From SZUA-584 sp964441275 (lineage in GTDB: Bacteria; Bacillota; Clostridia; Christensenellales; SZUA-584), in contig CAYTUG010000017.1 in NCBI GenBank assembly GCA_964441275.1, positions 1-43,184 on the forward strand: a stretch of 43,184 nt of DNA. Reading direction: 5' to 3'. Numbering within the stretch: the stretch's first letter is position 1; each line of letters opens with the position of its first letter. Of the stretch, positions 35,271 through 43,088 are shown piece by piece. A program made the position numbers and the translations under genes. The notes under the pieces are model-generated. The model saw only the letters and a program-made list of their open reading frames with translations, had not been told where the DNA came from and did no database searches.

Positions 35271-35908
35271 CACATAGTCAGCATCCACAAATAAGAACAA
35301 GTCTTTGGCAACATGAGCATTCCGATTTTGGGATTTCTATTTGCCCACACTACTACCGGTAAATAAAACGCGAAACTGAGGGAAATAGCAAGCCACATCA
35401 AACTTAATCCCGAAAAAGTGTTTTTATGCAAAAAGAATAATCCTGCAACTACTGCACCTTGCAGAAAGAAAGGAATGTTCCGCACAATTCCCCATGTTAT
35501 CGGAGGATAACGATCCTGCCATTTATTCTGAGGTAACAAGCATAGAAAAATGCGTACACCCGTTAGTATATAAATCACATAGGACCAAACTTTTATGTCT
35601 TCCTGCGAAAAAGCAAGAACGCCAATCTGCCAAATAAACAAGTAAAACAATGTCATGGTGATGGAAGTCACCTGTTTTCCGGTTCCCAGTGCCTTTCGCA
35701 GTTGTTCCTCTCTGCCTGTCCTGATTACGAGAACACGTGGCAACAGATGAAAAGCATCACCGCCAACCAAAAACAAAGCCATAATGCCCGCCAGCGTGCG
35801 TGCAGAATTTCCCTGACTGCTAAAAAGAAAAATACAAGCCAAAATCAACGCAGAAAAAAGATATAATGTGTCGAATAATACTTCAACTGTCCCAAACACA
35901 CGTTTCAT
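35258..35908 (-). CDS. six-TM membrane protein of unknown function
   Basis: The 216-residue product is almost entirely hydrophobic with about six helices (for example LFSALILACIFLF, LAGIMALFLVGGDAFHLLP, MTLFYLFIWQIGVLAF, VIYILTGVRIFLCLL). The motif GGDAFHLLPR, with acidic and histidine residues inside the membrane region, is notable. I recall similar unnamed proteins in Firmicutes but no function. AAGGA precedes the ATG. It lies between ybaN and katA and is likely co-transcribed with ybaN. Confidence 0.75.
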   Translation of the reverse strand: MKRVFGTVEVLFDTLYLFSALILACIFLFSSQGNSARTLAGIMALFLVGGDAFHLLPRVLVIRTGREEQLRKALGTGKQVTSITMTLFYLFIWQIGVLAFSQEDIKVWSYVIYILTGVRIFLCLLPQNKWQDRYPPITWGIVRNIPFFLQGAVVAGLFFLHKNTFSGLSLMWLAISLSFAFYLPVVVWANRNPKIGMLMLPKTCSYLWMLTMCLSL

Positions 35909-35926
35909 TTTATTCTATCCTTCTTT

Positions 35927-36292
35927 CTATGCTTTGGCTTTGGATATCCACAGGATATGAATTGTAACAGAGAGCCCGATAAGAAAAAGAAAGAATGCAA
36001 TCCATATGCTTCTCATTAGAATCACAGAGAGAGCAAGCATTCCCCAAAGCCAAAGCATACTGAGCCAGACAGTCTTGCGAGATAGGCCGTTTCTGAGTTC
36101 GTAGTTTTCGATATGCTCCCTAAAAAATGGTATCTTGCATATTTGGGCCTTTATTTGAGGCGATGATGAAAAGCATACAACAGAAACCAAAACAAAAGGT
36201 GTTGTTGGCCACACAGGCAACAACAAGCCTATAGTGCCCAAGCCCAGAAATATAAAACCGAGTGCAGTAAGTAGTATTGTTTTAAGTTGCAA
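35927..36292 (-). CDS. ybaN: YbaN/DUF454 family inner membrane protein
   Basis: The 121-residue product has the DUF454 signature LGTIGLLLPVWPTTPFVLVS followed by VCFSSSP, and three membrane helices. The function is unknown, but homologues often sit beside heme or oxidative-stress genes. The start is TTG 36292. It is the first gene of the four-gene ybaN-orf-katA-perR string. Confidence 0.85.
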   Translation of the reverse strand: MQLKTILLTALGFIFLGLGTIGLLLPVWPTTPFVLVSVVCFSSSPQIKAQICKIPFFREHIENYELRNGLSRKTVWLSMLWLWGMLALSVILMRSIWIAFFLFLIGLSVTIHILWISKAKA

Positions 36293-36337
36293 CTGATCAC
36301 CACACGTTCATTGTTGTTGTTATTGAGACCTATTACT

Positions 36338-36365
36338 ATTATAGTATAAAAAAACATATTTACAA
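36338..36365 (-). promoter_or_regulatory. promoter of ybaN-orf-katA-perR string
   Basis: TTGTAA and TATAAT with 16-base spacing. The -10 region reads CTATAATAGTAATAG, partly like the katA box, so PerR might bind here too. Confidence 0.5.
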
Positions 36366-36394
36366 TAGTTGAAACAAAATCCTAATAGAAAGTA

Positions 36395-36508
36395 TGTAGT
36401 CCTGCAATACATATTGGACAAAAGAACCTTGAAAATAAAAGATGCAGGGGCAGGTTTGCATGAAATTGTTGGGTTAGGGACAACAAACATATGTTTGAAA
36501 AACTATCA
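36395..36508. mobile_element. IS481-type minimal element, copy 2 (114 bp)
   Basis: The first 53 bases match the left end of the elements at 15458 and 37725 (including GGACAAAAGAACCTTGAAAA), and the last 25 (CATATGTTTGAAAAACTATCA-like) match their right end. Nearly all of the transposase is lost, leaving little more than the two ends. It marks the left edge of the catalase cluster. Confidence 0.6.
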
Positions 36509-36534
36509 AAGTGTTGTCGCTCAATGGATGCCGT

Positions 36535-36780
36535 CTAATTTTGGGGTCTGTTGAGAGCTAATTTTTCGGTTCTGGTCATCTTTTTGAATGCGCATTCGCG
36601 TTTCATAGCCTCTGCCCGCGTGCAAAATTGCTCACAATAGAAAAGAGAAACAGGCAGGCGGCTGCGCGTATATTTGCTGCCCCTGCCCGCATTATGCGCA
36701 ATTATTCTTTTGCTTAAATCGCTTGTCCAGCCCGAATACAGGCTTTCGTCCGAGCATTTTAATATGTAGGCATAAAACAT
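36535..36780 (-). CDS. GIY-YIG nuclease-domain protein (UPF0213, YhbQ-like)
   Basis: The 81-residue single-domain protein begins MFYAYILKCSDESLYSGWTS, the Y-x-Y-I-L/S-G variant of GIY-YIG, and includes the conserved Arg in KRIIAHNAG and the Glu in EAMKRECAFKKMTR. Members are stand-alone structure-linked nucleases or DNA-repair associated proteins of poorly defined role. It follows degV by three bases. Confidence 0.9.
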   Translation of the reverse strand: MFYAYILKCSDESLYSGWTSDLSKRIIAHNAGRGSKYTRSRLPVSLFYCEQFCTRAEAMKRECAFKKMTRTEKLALNRPQN

Positions 36781-36783
36781 AAT

Positions 36784-37626
36784 CTACCGGTTCAAAAAAA
36801 GTATGCCCAAAGTGCCCGGGCCGCAATGGGTGGCGATTGTAGGCGATGCATCCGATAACAGTATGTTTTCAAACCCGAACGTTTCATGCAGTTTTTGTTT
36901 AACCGCAAGCGCGCTTTCTTGCGCCAAACAATGGGTGACAAAAATACGCTTGCTGTCAATCTTCTCCGCATCTTCCGTCACCAATTCGAAATATTTATCA
37001 ATATAATTTTTGCCCCTGAACTTGCTGCCCGGCACTATTTCGCCGTCTTTTAGCTCTAACATAGGTTTTATCTTAAGCCGGCTTCCAACCAATGATTGCA
37101 GCCTTGAGCATCTGCCGCCCATATACAGATACTTAAGAGTATCGACAACAAAGCTCGCCTTAACCTTTTCTCTTATGCTCTCTATATACAAAGCAATCTC
37201 TTTCACCCCCGCCCCGGTCTGCGCCATATCGCACGCTTCCAAAACGAGCAGCCCCGTGCCCGTTGACAAACTGAACGAATCCACGATGCGTATTCTATTG
37301 CTGTCAAACTGTTCCGCAGCGGTTTTTGCGTTTTGCATTGTGGCGGAAAGCTTACTGCTTATGCCTATAAAAAAAATATCGTAACCCTCATTCAGCCACC
37401 TTTTAAACGCCTGTGTAAACTGAAATTCGTTTACCGCAGCAGATTTTGGCAGCGTGCCCGTTTCGTCAGCAAACTTAAAAAGCTGCTCACTTCTTAAATT
37501 CCGATCGTCCGGCAATGACTTATCGCCAAGAATGATATACATAGGCATTCGCTCTATGCCAAGCTGTTCGATCATGCTGTACGGCAAATCGGCAGTGCTG
37601 TCCGTCATAATCTTAACTTTATTCAT
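36784..37626 (-). CDS. DegV family fatty-acid-binding protein
   Basis: DegV (FakB-like) proteins carry one fatty acid and can present it to the kinase FakA. The 280-residue product shows MTDSTADLPYSM, the acyl-binding SSKLSATMQNA, DSFSLSTGTGLLVLEA and the C-terminal HCGPGTLGILF. AGGAG precedes ATG 37626. No fakA gene is in the window, so whether it serves fatty acid activation is open. Confidence 0.93.
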   Translation of the reverse strand: MNKVKIMTDSTADLPYSMIEQLGIERMPMYIILGDKSLPDDRNLRSEQLFKFADETGTLPKSAAVNEFQFTQAFKRWLNEGYDIFFIGISSKLSATMQNAKTAAEQFDSNRIRIVDSFSLSTGTGLLVLEACDMAQTGAGVKEIALYIESIREKVKASFVVDTLKYLYMGGRCSRLQSLVGSRLKIKPMLELKDGEIVPGSKFRGKNYIDKYFELVTEDAEKIDSKRIFVTHCLAQESALAVKQKLHETFGFENILLSDASPTIATHCGPGTLGILFLNR

Positions 37627-37672
37627 TCTCTTTCTCCTAAAATATTATTATGATTCCATTGTTCCCAAAAGG

Positions 37673-37701
37673 ATTATAACATGTGTGCGTACAGTTGTAA
37701 A
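37673..37701 (-). promoter_or_regulatory. degV promoter
   Basis: TTTACA and TATAAT with 17-base spacing, 24 bases upstream of an IS481-type element end. Confidence 0.65.
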
Positions 37702-37724
37702 AGTATGTATATGGGTTTGTAAAC

Positions 37725-38021
37725 TGTGGGACTACAATACATGTTGGACAAAAGAACCTTGAAAATAAAAGATGCAGAAGCCGACTTTAGTATCAGGCAC
37801 AAACTGATACGTCCTTATACGTCAAGGCGCAACGGCAAGGTCGAACGCAGCCATCGCGAGGATCAGAAGCAAGACAACCTTTTATTCTTTCTCCGGCTTT
37901 AAGCAGCAGCTTAAAGATTATTGATGCCGCTCAAACAATATACCCATGCGCCCGCTCGGTTGGCAATAGCCAACCGGGTATCTTAAACACCACACTGTCC
38001 CATATGTTTGACAAACCTACA
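37725..38021. mobile_element. IS481-type internally deleted element, copy 3 (297 bp)
   Basis: The left end TGTGGGACTACAATACATGT and inverted right end TGTAGGTTTGTCAAACATAT form imperfect terminal repeats. Between them is a short frame from TTG: LKIKDAEADFSIRH joined directly to KLIRPYTSRRNGKVERSHRE, the transposase end with its catalytic Glu, so the middle of the gene was lost in frame. A stop follows within 20 codons. This is the most complete of three copies. The remaining 38022-38200 stretch holds nothing I recognise. Confidence 0.75.
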
Positions 38022-38199
38022 GTATAACAACGTAACTGGTAAATGCTGTTTATCAAAAAACTTATTGCCCAAAATTCACACTTTTCTGTTCTTGCATAAT
38101 ATATATTATCTAAAAAGTTTCATCTGTTTATGATCTGCAAATACCGAGCTGCCACAATAATTTTTTTCTACAGGTTATGATGCTAAATTAGAACATCGT

Positions 38200-38238
38200 A
38201 ATAACAAAACCGCCGTATTGCCGATTATACCGCGGTTT
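38200..38238 (-). terminator. terminator of tRNA-Glu
   Basis: A 12-bp stem with one mismatch (AAACCGCGGTAT against ATACGGCGGTTT) and an 8-base loop, followed by TGTTATT, begins six bases after the CCA of tRNA-Glu. Confidence 0.6.
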
Positions 38239-38243
38239 AATGG

Positions 38244-38318
38244 TGGTACCTCCTAGGGGACTCGAACCCCTGATACCGCCGTGAGAGGGCGGCGTCCTAA
38301 CCACTAGACTAAGGAGGC
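38244..38318 (-). tRNA. tRNA-Glu(CTC)
   Basis: 75 bases with acceptor GCCTCCT/AGGAGGT, anticodon CTC in CCTCTCA, TTCGAGT T-loop and encoded CCA. It stands alone. Confidence 0.96.
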
Positions 38319-38332
38319 GTATTGCGAAGTAT

Positions 38333-38361
38333 ATTTTAACAGACGACGACAACATTGACAA
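38333..38361 (-). promoter_or_regulatory. tRNA-Glu promoter
   Basis: TTGTCA and TAAAAT with 17-base spacing, 14 bases before the tRNA. Confidence 0.7.
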
Positions 38362-38437
38362 CCCTTTTTACTATGGCTGCGCCGTTAGTGATTTTTATGA
38401 AGCAGTTGCGCAATAAAAACGCAGCCGCTATTATTAT

Positions 38438-39613
38438 TCATATTTTTGAAAACACTCGTTTGAACGCCTCAACTGCCGTATCCATTTGCTCTTTTGTGTG
38501 CGTCGCCGTATAACTTGTGCGCAACATACATTCTCCGTCCGGAGCGGCAGGAGGTATAACGGGGTTTACATATACTCCCTCTTCGAAAAGCATTTTTGTA
38601 ATAACGAACGTGCGGTTCATATCGTAAGTCATTATCGGAATAATAGCAGTGCAACCGTCAATCGTCGGTATGCCCGCTTCTTTTAACTTCAAACGCATAT
38701 AATTGGAAATATCTATTAGCGCCTTTTGACGTTCCGGTTCTTTTTTCAGTATCCGCACCGATTCAAGCGCAGCCGCCGCGTTTGCCGGGGGCAGGGACGC
38801 GCTGAAAATAAAAGGCCTTGAACGGTGCTTGATAAAGTCAATTACCGGCTCTTCCGCAGCTATACACCCGCCAAGCGATGCAAGAGATTTTGAGAAAGTG
38901 GTCATAATCATGTCCACCTCTTTCTCCAACCCAAAATATGATGCGGTGCCTCTGCCGCAATCCCCTATCATGCCAACACCATGCGCATCGTCAACAAAAA
39001 CACGCGCTTTATATTTTTTTGCAAGCTGCACAATTTCAGGAAGTTTTGCTATATCGCCGCTCATACTAAAAACGCCGTCAGTTATAATAAGCTTGCCCGC
39101 ATCTTCAGGCAACCTCTGTAAACGCTCTTCAAGGCTGTCCATATCGCTATGCTCATACCTGAGCACATTCTTTGCAAAGCTTAGCCTCGCGGCATCTAAT
39201 ATGCTTGCATGGTTTTCCGCGTCATTAATTATATAATCATGGCGGGAAACTACTGCCGTTATTGCTCCAAGGTTCGTTTGAAAACCCGTGCTAAAAGTTA
39301 ACGCCGCGTCCTTATTAAAGAAATCCGCAAGCTCTGTTTCTAATTCTTCGTGAAGAACAAGCGTGCCGTTCAAAAAACGAGAGCCAGAACAGCCCGTGCC
39401 GTACTTATCAAGCGCTTCGTGGGCGGCATTGATCGTGCGCGGATCGCTGGTCAATCCCATGTAGTTGTTAGATCCAATCATTATTATTCGCCTGCCGTCC
39501 ATAACGACCTCGGTGTCCTGAGCTGTGTGCAGTGCGTGAAAATAAGGGTATATACCAGCGGCAATAGCATCCTTAGCCTCGGTAAAGCTATAGCACTTAT
39601 CAAATAAATCCAT
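38438..39613 (-). CDS. alpha-oxoamine synthase, serine palmitoyltransferase-like
   Basis: This PLP enzyme condenses an amino acid with an acyl-CoA. The 391-residue product has the PLP lysine K242 in TFSKSLASLGG, His135 in ENHASILDA and DDAH at 208-211. From IYPYF near residue 21 onward it follows, from memory, Bacteroides serine palmitoyltransferase very closely (MDGRRIIMIGSNNYMGLTSD, GTGCSGSRFLNGTL, NPVIPPA), more so than BioF or Kbl. Known alternatives are KBL (glycine acetyltransferase) and BioF; no tdh or bio genes are adjacent. ATG 39613 has AAGGAG 6 bases upstream and lies after the proposed transcription start; longer frames were rejected. Confidence 0.8.
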   Translation of the reverse strand: MDLFDKCYSFTEAKDAIAAGIYPYFHALHTAQDTEVVMDGRRIIMIGSNNYMGLTSDPRTINAAHEALDKYGTGCSGSRFLNGTLVLHEELETELADFFNKDAALTFSTGFQTNLGAITAVVSRHDYIINDAENHASILDAARLSFAKNVLRYEHSDMDSLEERLQRLPEDAGKLIITDGVFSMSGDIAKLPEIVQLAKKYKARVFVDDAHGVGMIGDCGRGTASYFGLEKEVDMIMTTFSKSLASLGGCIAAEEPVIDFIKHRSRPFIFSASLPPANAAAALESVRILKKEPERQKALIDISNYMRLKLKEAGIPTIDGCTAIIPIMTYDMNRTFVITKMLFEEGVYVNPVIPPAAPDGECMLRTSYTATHTKEQMDTAVEAFKRVFSKI

Positions 39614-39647
39614 CATATTCTCCTTGAAGTTTTTCATTGCCATAGAA

Positions 39648-39676
39648 AGTATACAGGTTTCTTGGCAAACAGACAA
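39648..39676 (-). promoter_or_regulatory. promoter of the oxoamine synthase gene
   Basis: TTGTCT and TATACT with 17-base spacing. It lies inside the longer open frame and so decides the start at 39613. Confidence 0.65.
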
Positions 39677-39783
39677 GCTGTATTTGCCGTTTATAAACGC
39701 TTTGCTACTCAAACCAATCCATTGTCTGTAAAGCTTAATTACGGCGTTTTACGGCTAATCAATTTTTCTTGCGTGCGGATTCG

Positions 39784-40452
39784 CTATCCAAGCTTTGTAC
39801 CGCATTCACCGCAAAATTTGACGCTTATATCATTTTCAGCACCGCAGGTCGGGCAAGTGTTTAACGCAAGATTTGCGCCGCAGTTTGTACAAAATTTTGC
39901 CTGACCGGCCGGTTTGCCGCATTTCGGACAAAAAGTTGTTTTCTGTTCTATCTCTCCCTGAAACACTTTTGTTTGTTCTGCCTTATCCCAAATGTCGCGC
40001 TTCATTTTATCGGCTCTGGCAGCCGCTATCTCGACGTTAACCCGCGGGGCGCATTCGGCGCAAAGACCGGCTTCATCGTTAAAGCAGCTGCTGCACATCC
40101 ATTTGTGACAATTGTGGCAGCGATGAAAATGCTGTTTTGCTTCGTTCTGCGCTTGCGCAAACGCCTTTTCGTGCTCTTTATGCCATTGCGGCGGCATCCC
40201 CTGAAACCTTTCAGAGAGTATACTTTCTGCGCCGTAAGAAGCGTAACCTATGTTTCCCACAACTCCGCCAAACATACTGGCTGCCGTACCTATACCGCGG
40301 GTTAAGCCACGAATCAAATTTCCTTTTTTGTATGTTGACGATGTAATAAACGACGTTTTAAACCCATCCTGACATATGTCGCAGTAAAAAGTAAATTGAA
40401 AACCCGCATCTGTACTGTTATCTTCGTAATTGCGTGTAAATGCCTGCATCAT
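39784..40452 (-). CDS. double zinc-ribbon protein (third gene of uncharacterised operon)
   Basis: The 222-residue product has an N-terminal CDICQDGFKTSF finger, a Gly-rich stretch (TRGIGTAASMFGGVVGNIG), a cluster HRCHNCHKWMCSSC ... CAEC, and at the C-terminus two zinc ribbons (CPKCGKPAGQAKFCTNCG and CPTCGAENDISVKFCGECG). It has no obvious catalytic domain, so it may be a structural or protein-binding factor. It follows the next zinc-ribbon gene by three bases. Confidence 0.75.
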   Translation of the reverse strand: MMQAFTRNYEDNSTDAGFQFTFYCDICQDGFKTSFITSSTYKKGNLIRGLTRGIGTAASMFGGVVGNIGYASYGAESILSERFQGMPPQWHKEHEKAFAQAQNEAKQHFHRCHNCHKWMCSSCFNDEAGLCAECAPRVNVEIAAARADKMKRDIWDKAEQTKVFQGEIEQKTTFCPKCGKPAGQAKFCTNCGANLALNTCPTCGAENDISVKFCGECGTKLG

Positions 40453-40455
40453 TTT

Positions 40456-40797
40456 TTATTTTCTCCTTTGGACTTTAATTTTTTTGCCGCATTCGGTACA
40501 CCTTTGATTTTCAAAGAATTGCTGCGACCCGCAAAGTTCGTTTACGCATTGAACGGTCAAAGGCGCATGGCAACTGTCGCATTTATTGTTGACAAATGTT
40601 GTTTGCGCACAAAAAGGACATATTATATACAGATTCCGCCCGCACGAAGGGCATCTTTGCCACTCGCGCTTAATCTGCGCCAAACAACTTGGGCATGCAT
40701 CATAGAACGGACTAATTCGCCCACACACCGGACAAAAACGGTTATCATAACCTATTAAAGTGTCGCAGCCTATACACTGTTTGTCGTACCCAGCCAT
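40456..40797 (-). CDS. multi-zinc-ribbon protein (second gene of uncharacterised operon)
   Basis: The 113-residue product is almost all Cys-x2-Cys knuckles: CIGC, CPVCG, CPSC, CPSCG, CPFC, CDSC, and CTECG, about eight pairs, forming three or four ribbons. It has no membrane segment. The role is unknown; such proteins often act as metal-binding scaffolds. It lies 18 bases after the 395-residue first gene. Confidence 0.75.
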   Translation of the reverse strand: MAGYDKQCIGCDTLIGYDNRFCPVCGRISPFYDACPSCLAQIKREWQRCPSCGRNLYIICPFCAQTTFVNNKCDSCHAPLTVQCVNELCGSQQFFENQRCTECGKKIKVQRRK

Positions 40798-40815
40798 ATT
40801 AATCCTCCGTTTTAA

Positions 40816-42000
40816 CTAATTGATATATTTACTTAAAGAACTTTCCCAGCGCTCGAAACTTCTGTGCGCTATTCTGCCTATAAACTGTTTTCTTAGCTTG
40901 GCAAGCGCAGGGCAACGCACAATCGCATAGCGGTAATCTTTATACCTATCGGTATTGAGCGCATCCTCGCTCAAATATATAGGTTCGCGTCTAAAGTTGA
41001 CGGCTAACATGCTTTCGTTGAACAAAGGCAAAAACCTAAGAAAGCCGGAATCCATATCAAACACATAGGTTGCTGCCGCCGCGCCAAGGCTTTCCATTAT
41101 TACGCGCTTTTTATTGGGAATCGAAGCTAAAATAACAATACTGTCTCCGGTAAGCTCGCCCATCAACCCGCGCTTGATGCCGAACGCTAAATCATCGCTC
41201 ACTGTTTTCAGATAAGCATATTCTTTTGATATTGCGGATGCGGCAAGATAGCCGTCGAGAGAATCTGCAAACGAAGCGGAAGCTTTTCGTATATCGGCGA
41301 TGGGCGAGACAATCCCCTCTAACATCAGCTGCGCAACAGCATTTGAAACGGGCGCAATTTCGCTTAACCGTTCGGTTGTCAGTTTTAGCAATTGCGATAG
41401 CCTTATATCGTATTCGGAAAAAAATCTGTCAGTTACCCACCCAAGTTTTTCAATGACATACGTCCTTCCCGCTCTGTCGGTTATCTTCATACTGTAGGGC
41501 TGTCTGTCCACCGTTTTTGCAATACAGAAAGGTATGCGCACCAATTGATGAGAGTTGGGCAAAACCACTATTGCGGTTTCGCATATTCTAAAAAGCGCAG
41601 GTTCCTCTTTCCCGTCCGGAGAAATATATTGGCCTCTCGCCTCAAAATACACTCTTTCTTTCATAAGCGATTGTATGAAAAAAACTTGGTTGCATGCACG
41701 TATAAAAAGTTTGGCAAAATCCTCATAAGCGTGACCTAACATAGAAAGCACAATGTTCTCTCCATCAAGTATAACAAATATTTTGTATTTTTCAGGGGTA
41801 ACAGAAATGATGTCGCTATACTTTATGGTTAACGCTAAGGTTTCGGATTTGAATATAATCACCCGTTCATATAAAGTTGCTATCACCTTTTGATAAACGC
41901 CGCCTTTATATTCTAATGTTAATACCGTATTTATTAAAGGCTTGGCGTTTAACTCTTCAAGCTCTTGCGCATTTATGTTGTTTAGGTTTGTTTTGCCCAA
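40816..42000 (-). CDS. uncharacterised protein, first gene of zinc-ribbon operon
   Basis: The 395-residue product has no recognised family. The N-terminal 200 residues are beta-rich with PH-like spacing (TLEYKGGVYQKVIATLYERV, LTIKYSDIISVTPEKYKIFV, VLPNSHQLVRIPFCIAKTVD), followed by a helical C-terminal half. The start is TTG 42000: AGGAG lies 8 bases upstream, while a longer frame to 42072 would cross the promoter -10. No signal peptide or clear membrane helix. The product is probably cytosolic and may bind lipids or proteins, but this is speculation. Confidence 0.65.
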   Translation of the reverse strand: MGKTNLNNINAQELEELNAKPLINTVLTLEYKGGVYQKVIATLYERVIIFKSETLALTIKYSDIISVTPEKYKIFVILDGENIVLSMLGHAYEDFAKLFIRACNQVFFIQSLMKERVYFEARGQYISPDGKEEPALFRICETAIVVLPNSHQLVRIPFCIAKTVDRQPYSMKITDRAGRTYVIEKLGWVTDRFFSEYDIRLSQLLKLTTERLSEIAPVSNAVAQLMLEGIVSPIADIRKASASFADSLDGYLAASAISKEYAYLKTVSDDLAFGIKRGLMGELTGDSIVILASIPNKKRVIMESLGAAAATYVFDMDSGFLRFLPLFNESMLAVNFRREPIYLSEDALNTDRYKDYRYAIVRCPALAKLRKQFIGRIAHRSFERWESSLSKYIN

Positions 42001-42040
42001 ATCAGTTTCTCCTATAGCAATCTTCCACCATAATAGAATT

Positions 42041-42069
42041 ATTATATCAGCATGCATGGCGTTGTTCAA
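42041..42069 (-). promoter_or_regulatory. promoter of zinc-ribbon operon
   Basis: TTGAAC and TATAAT with 17-base spacing. One copy of the GCATGGCG repeat (reverse CGCCATGC) fills the spacer, where a bound repressor would block RNA polymerase. Confidence 0.65.
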
Positions 42070-42183
42070 CACATATTACCGCTGGTAAAACATATCATAG
42101 AATGCATGGCGATTGGTTTGGTTTTAGGGCTTATGCCAATGTGCTTATCATATTATTATAACAAAACCAAAAGCATGGCGATT
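42054..42183. promoter_or_regulatory. three GCATGGCG repeats in the divergent intergenic region
   Basis: Copies begin at 42054 (GCATGGCGTT), 42104 (GCATGGCGAT) and 42173 (GCATGGCGAT). The first overlaps the zinc-ribbon promoter, the last abuts the mntP -35 box. TTTGGTTTT and AAAACCAAA (42116-42124 and 42164-42172) form an inverted repeat between the second and third. The layout suggests a shared operator. Confidence 0.5.
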
Positions 42184-42185
42184 TG

Positions 42186-42214
42186 TTGAACTATATTTAT
42201 TATTATAGTATGAT
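42186..42214 (+). promoter_or_regulatory. mntP promoter
   Basis: TTGAAC and TATGAT with 17-base spacing, 46 bases upstream of the start codon. The leader is too short for a yybP-ykoY manganese riboswitch. Confidence 0.6.
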
Positions 42215-42260
42215 AGCTTTTGATTTTATTGATACACAATCAGACAAATTGGGGTCACGA

Positions 42261-42827
42261 ATGAATTTTTGGGAGTTGTTGATAATCTCCATCGCCTTGT
42301 CAATGGATGCGTTTGCTGTTGCAATTTGCAAAGGAGTTGCCCTGCAGTCTTACAAAGTACGCTGCTCAATAGCTGCGGGCTTATATTTCGGGACATTTCA
42401 AGCTCTTATGCCGCTTTTAGGGTACATAATAGGCATACAATTTGCAACGCAAATACTTAACATCGGGCATTTGGTTGCTTTTGCGGTGTTAGTGATTATA
42501 GGCGTTAACATGATACGCGAATCGAAAACATGCGAACAGGGCAAGTACAAATGCTCTTTGGGATTTTATGCGATGATCCCTCTTGCGTTGGCTACAAGCG
42601 TTGACGCGTTAGCGGTCGGCATTAGTTTCGCGTTTCTTAAAGTAAACATTATATTCGCTTGCGTAACAATAGGCGTTACAACTTTTGTGATATCTTTCGC
42701 CGGCGTTAAGATTGGAAATATTGCTAAAGCCAAACATAAATCGAAAGCGGAACTTGCCGGCGGCATTGTGCTTATATTGATGGGAATTAAAATGCTTCTT
42801 GAGCATCTTAACATTATAAGTTTCTAA
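42261..42827 (+). CDS. mntP: manganese efflux pump MntP (DUF204)
   Basis: MntP exports Mn2+ across the cytoplasmic membrane. The 188-residue product is six-helix with the repeated metal-binding motifs SMDAFAVAICKG (first half) and SVDALAVGISF (second half). ATG 42261 (MNFWELLIISIAL) was chosen with GGGGT upstream; a longer in-frame start at 42183 lies before the promoter -35. It diverges from the zinc-ribbon operon, sharing the GCATGGCG repeat array. Confidence 0.93.
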   Translation: MNFWELLIISIALSMDAFAVAICKGVALQSYKVRCSIAAGLYFGTFQALMPLLGYIIGIQFATQILNIGHLVAFAVLVIIGVNMIRESKTCEQGKYKCSLGFYAMIPLALATSVDALAVGISFAFLKVNIIFACVTIGVTTFVISFAGVKIGNIAKAKHKSKAELAGGIVLILMGIKMLLEHLNIISF

Positions 42828-42954
42828 TTACCTGACATAACAAAACATACGAAAACTTTATACCCTGTGTTTATACCGGCAGCTTAACACAAAAAGTCTC
42901 AAATGCAGCTCATAATGTTACAATTCTTAATTAGCCGCAATAGGTTTTTGCAGG

Positions 42955-42983
42955 TTGTTATTTTAGGTTTCATATGATAAAAT
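42955..42983 (+). promoter_or_regulatory. promoter upstream of tRNA-Ser
   Basis: TTGTTA and TAAAAT with 17-base spacing, 32 bases before a decayed tRNA-Ser copy and 106 before the intact gene. Confidence 0.6.
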
Positions 42984-43014
42984 ATGCTTCGCACGTTGTG
43001 AATATATTGCTAAA

Positions 43015-43044
43015 CCGGTCTAAGGCGCACGGCTGAAAATCATG
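43015..43044 (+). pseudogene. decayed tRNA-Ser(TGA) remnant
   Basis: Thirty bases match positions of the downstream tRNA-Ser from the D-arm to the anticodon arm at 26 of 30 sites, with the loop reading CTGAAAA (anticodon TGA). The acceptor, T-arm and much of the D-arm have no counterpart around it, so it is a dead copy. Confidence 0.55.
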
Positions 43045-43088
43045 CGCGGGCGGTTGGAAAGTGCGCATACAACTGAATATTCATGCAT

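Noticed and set aside
34255..35277. A 340-codon open frame on the plus strand antisense to katA
   Set aside because: The minus-strand frame encodes a full catalase with all active-site residues; the plus frame has no family features and is a shadow.
42080..42260. yybP-ykoY manganese riboswitch upstream of mntP
   Set aside because: The leader after the proposed transcription start is only about 40 bases and shows no matching paired elements.
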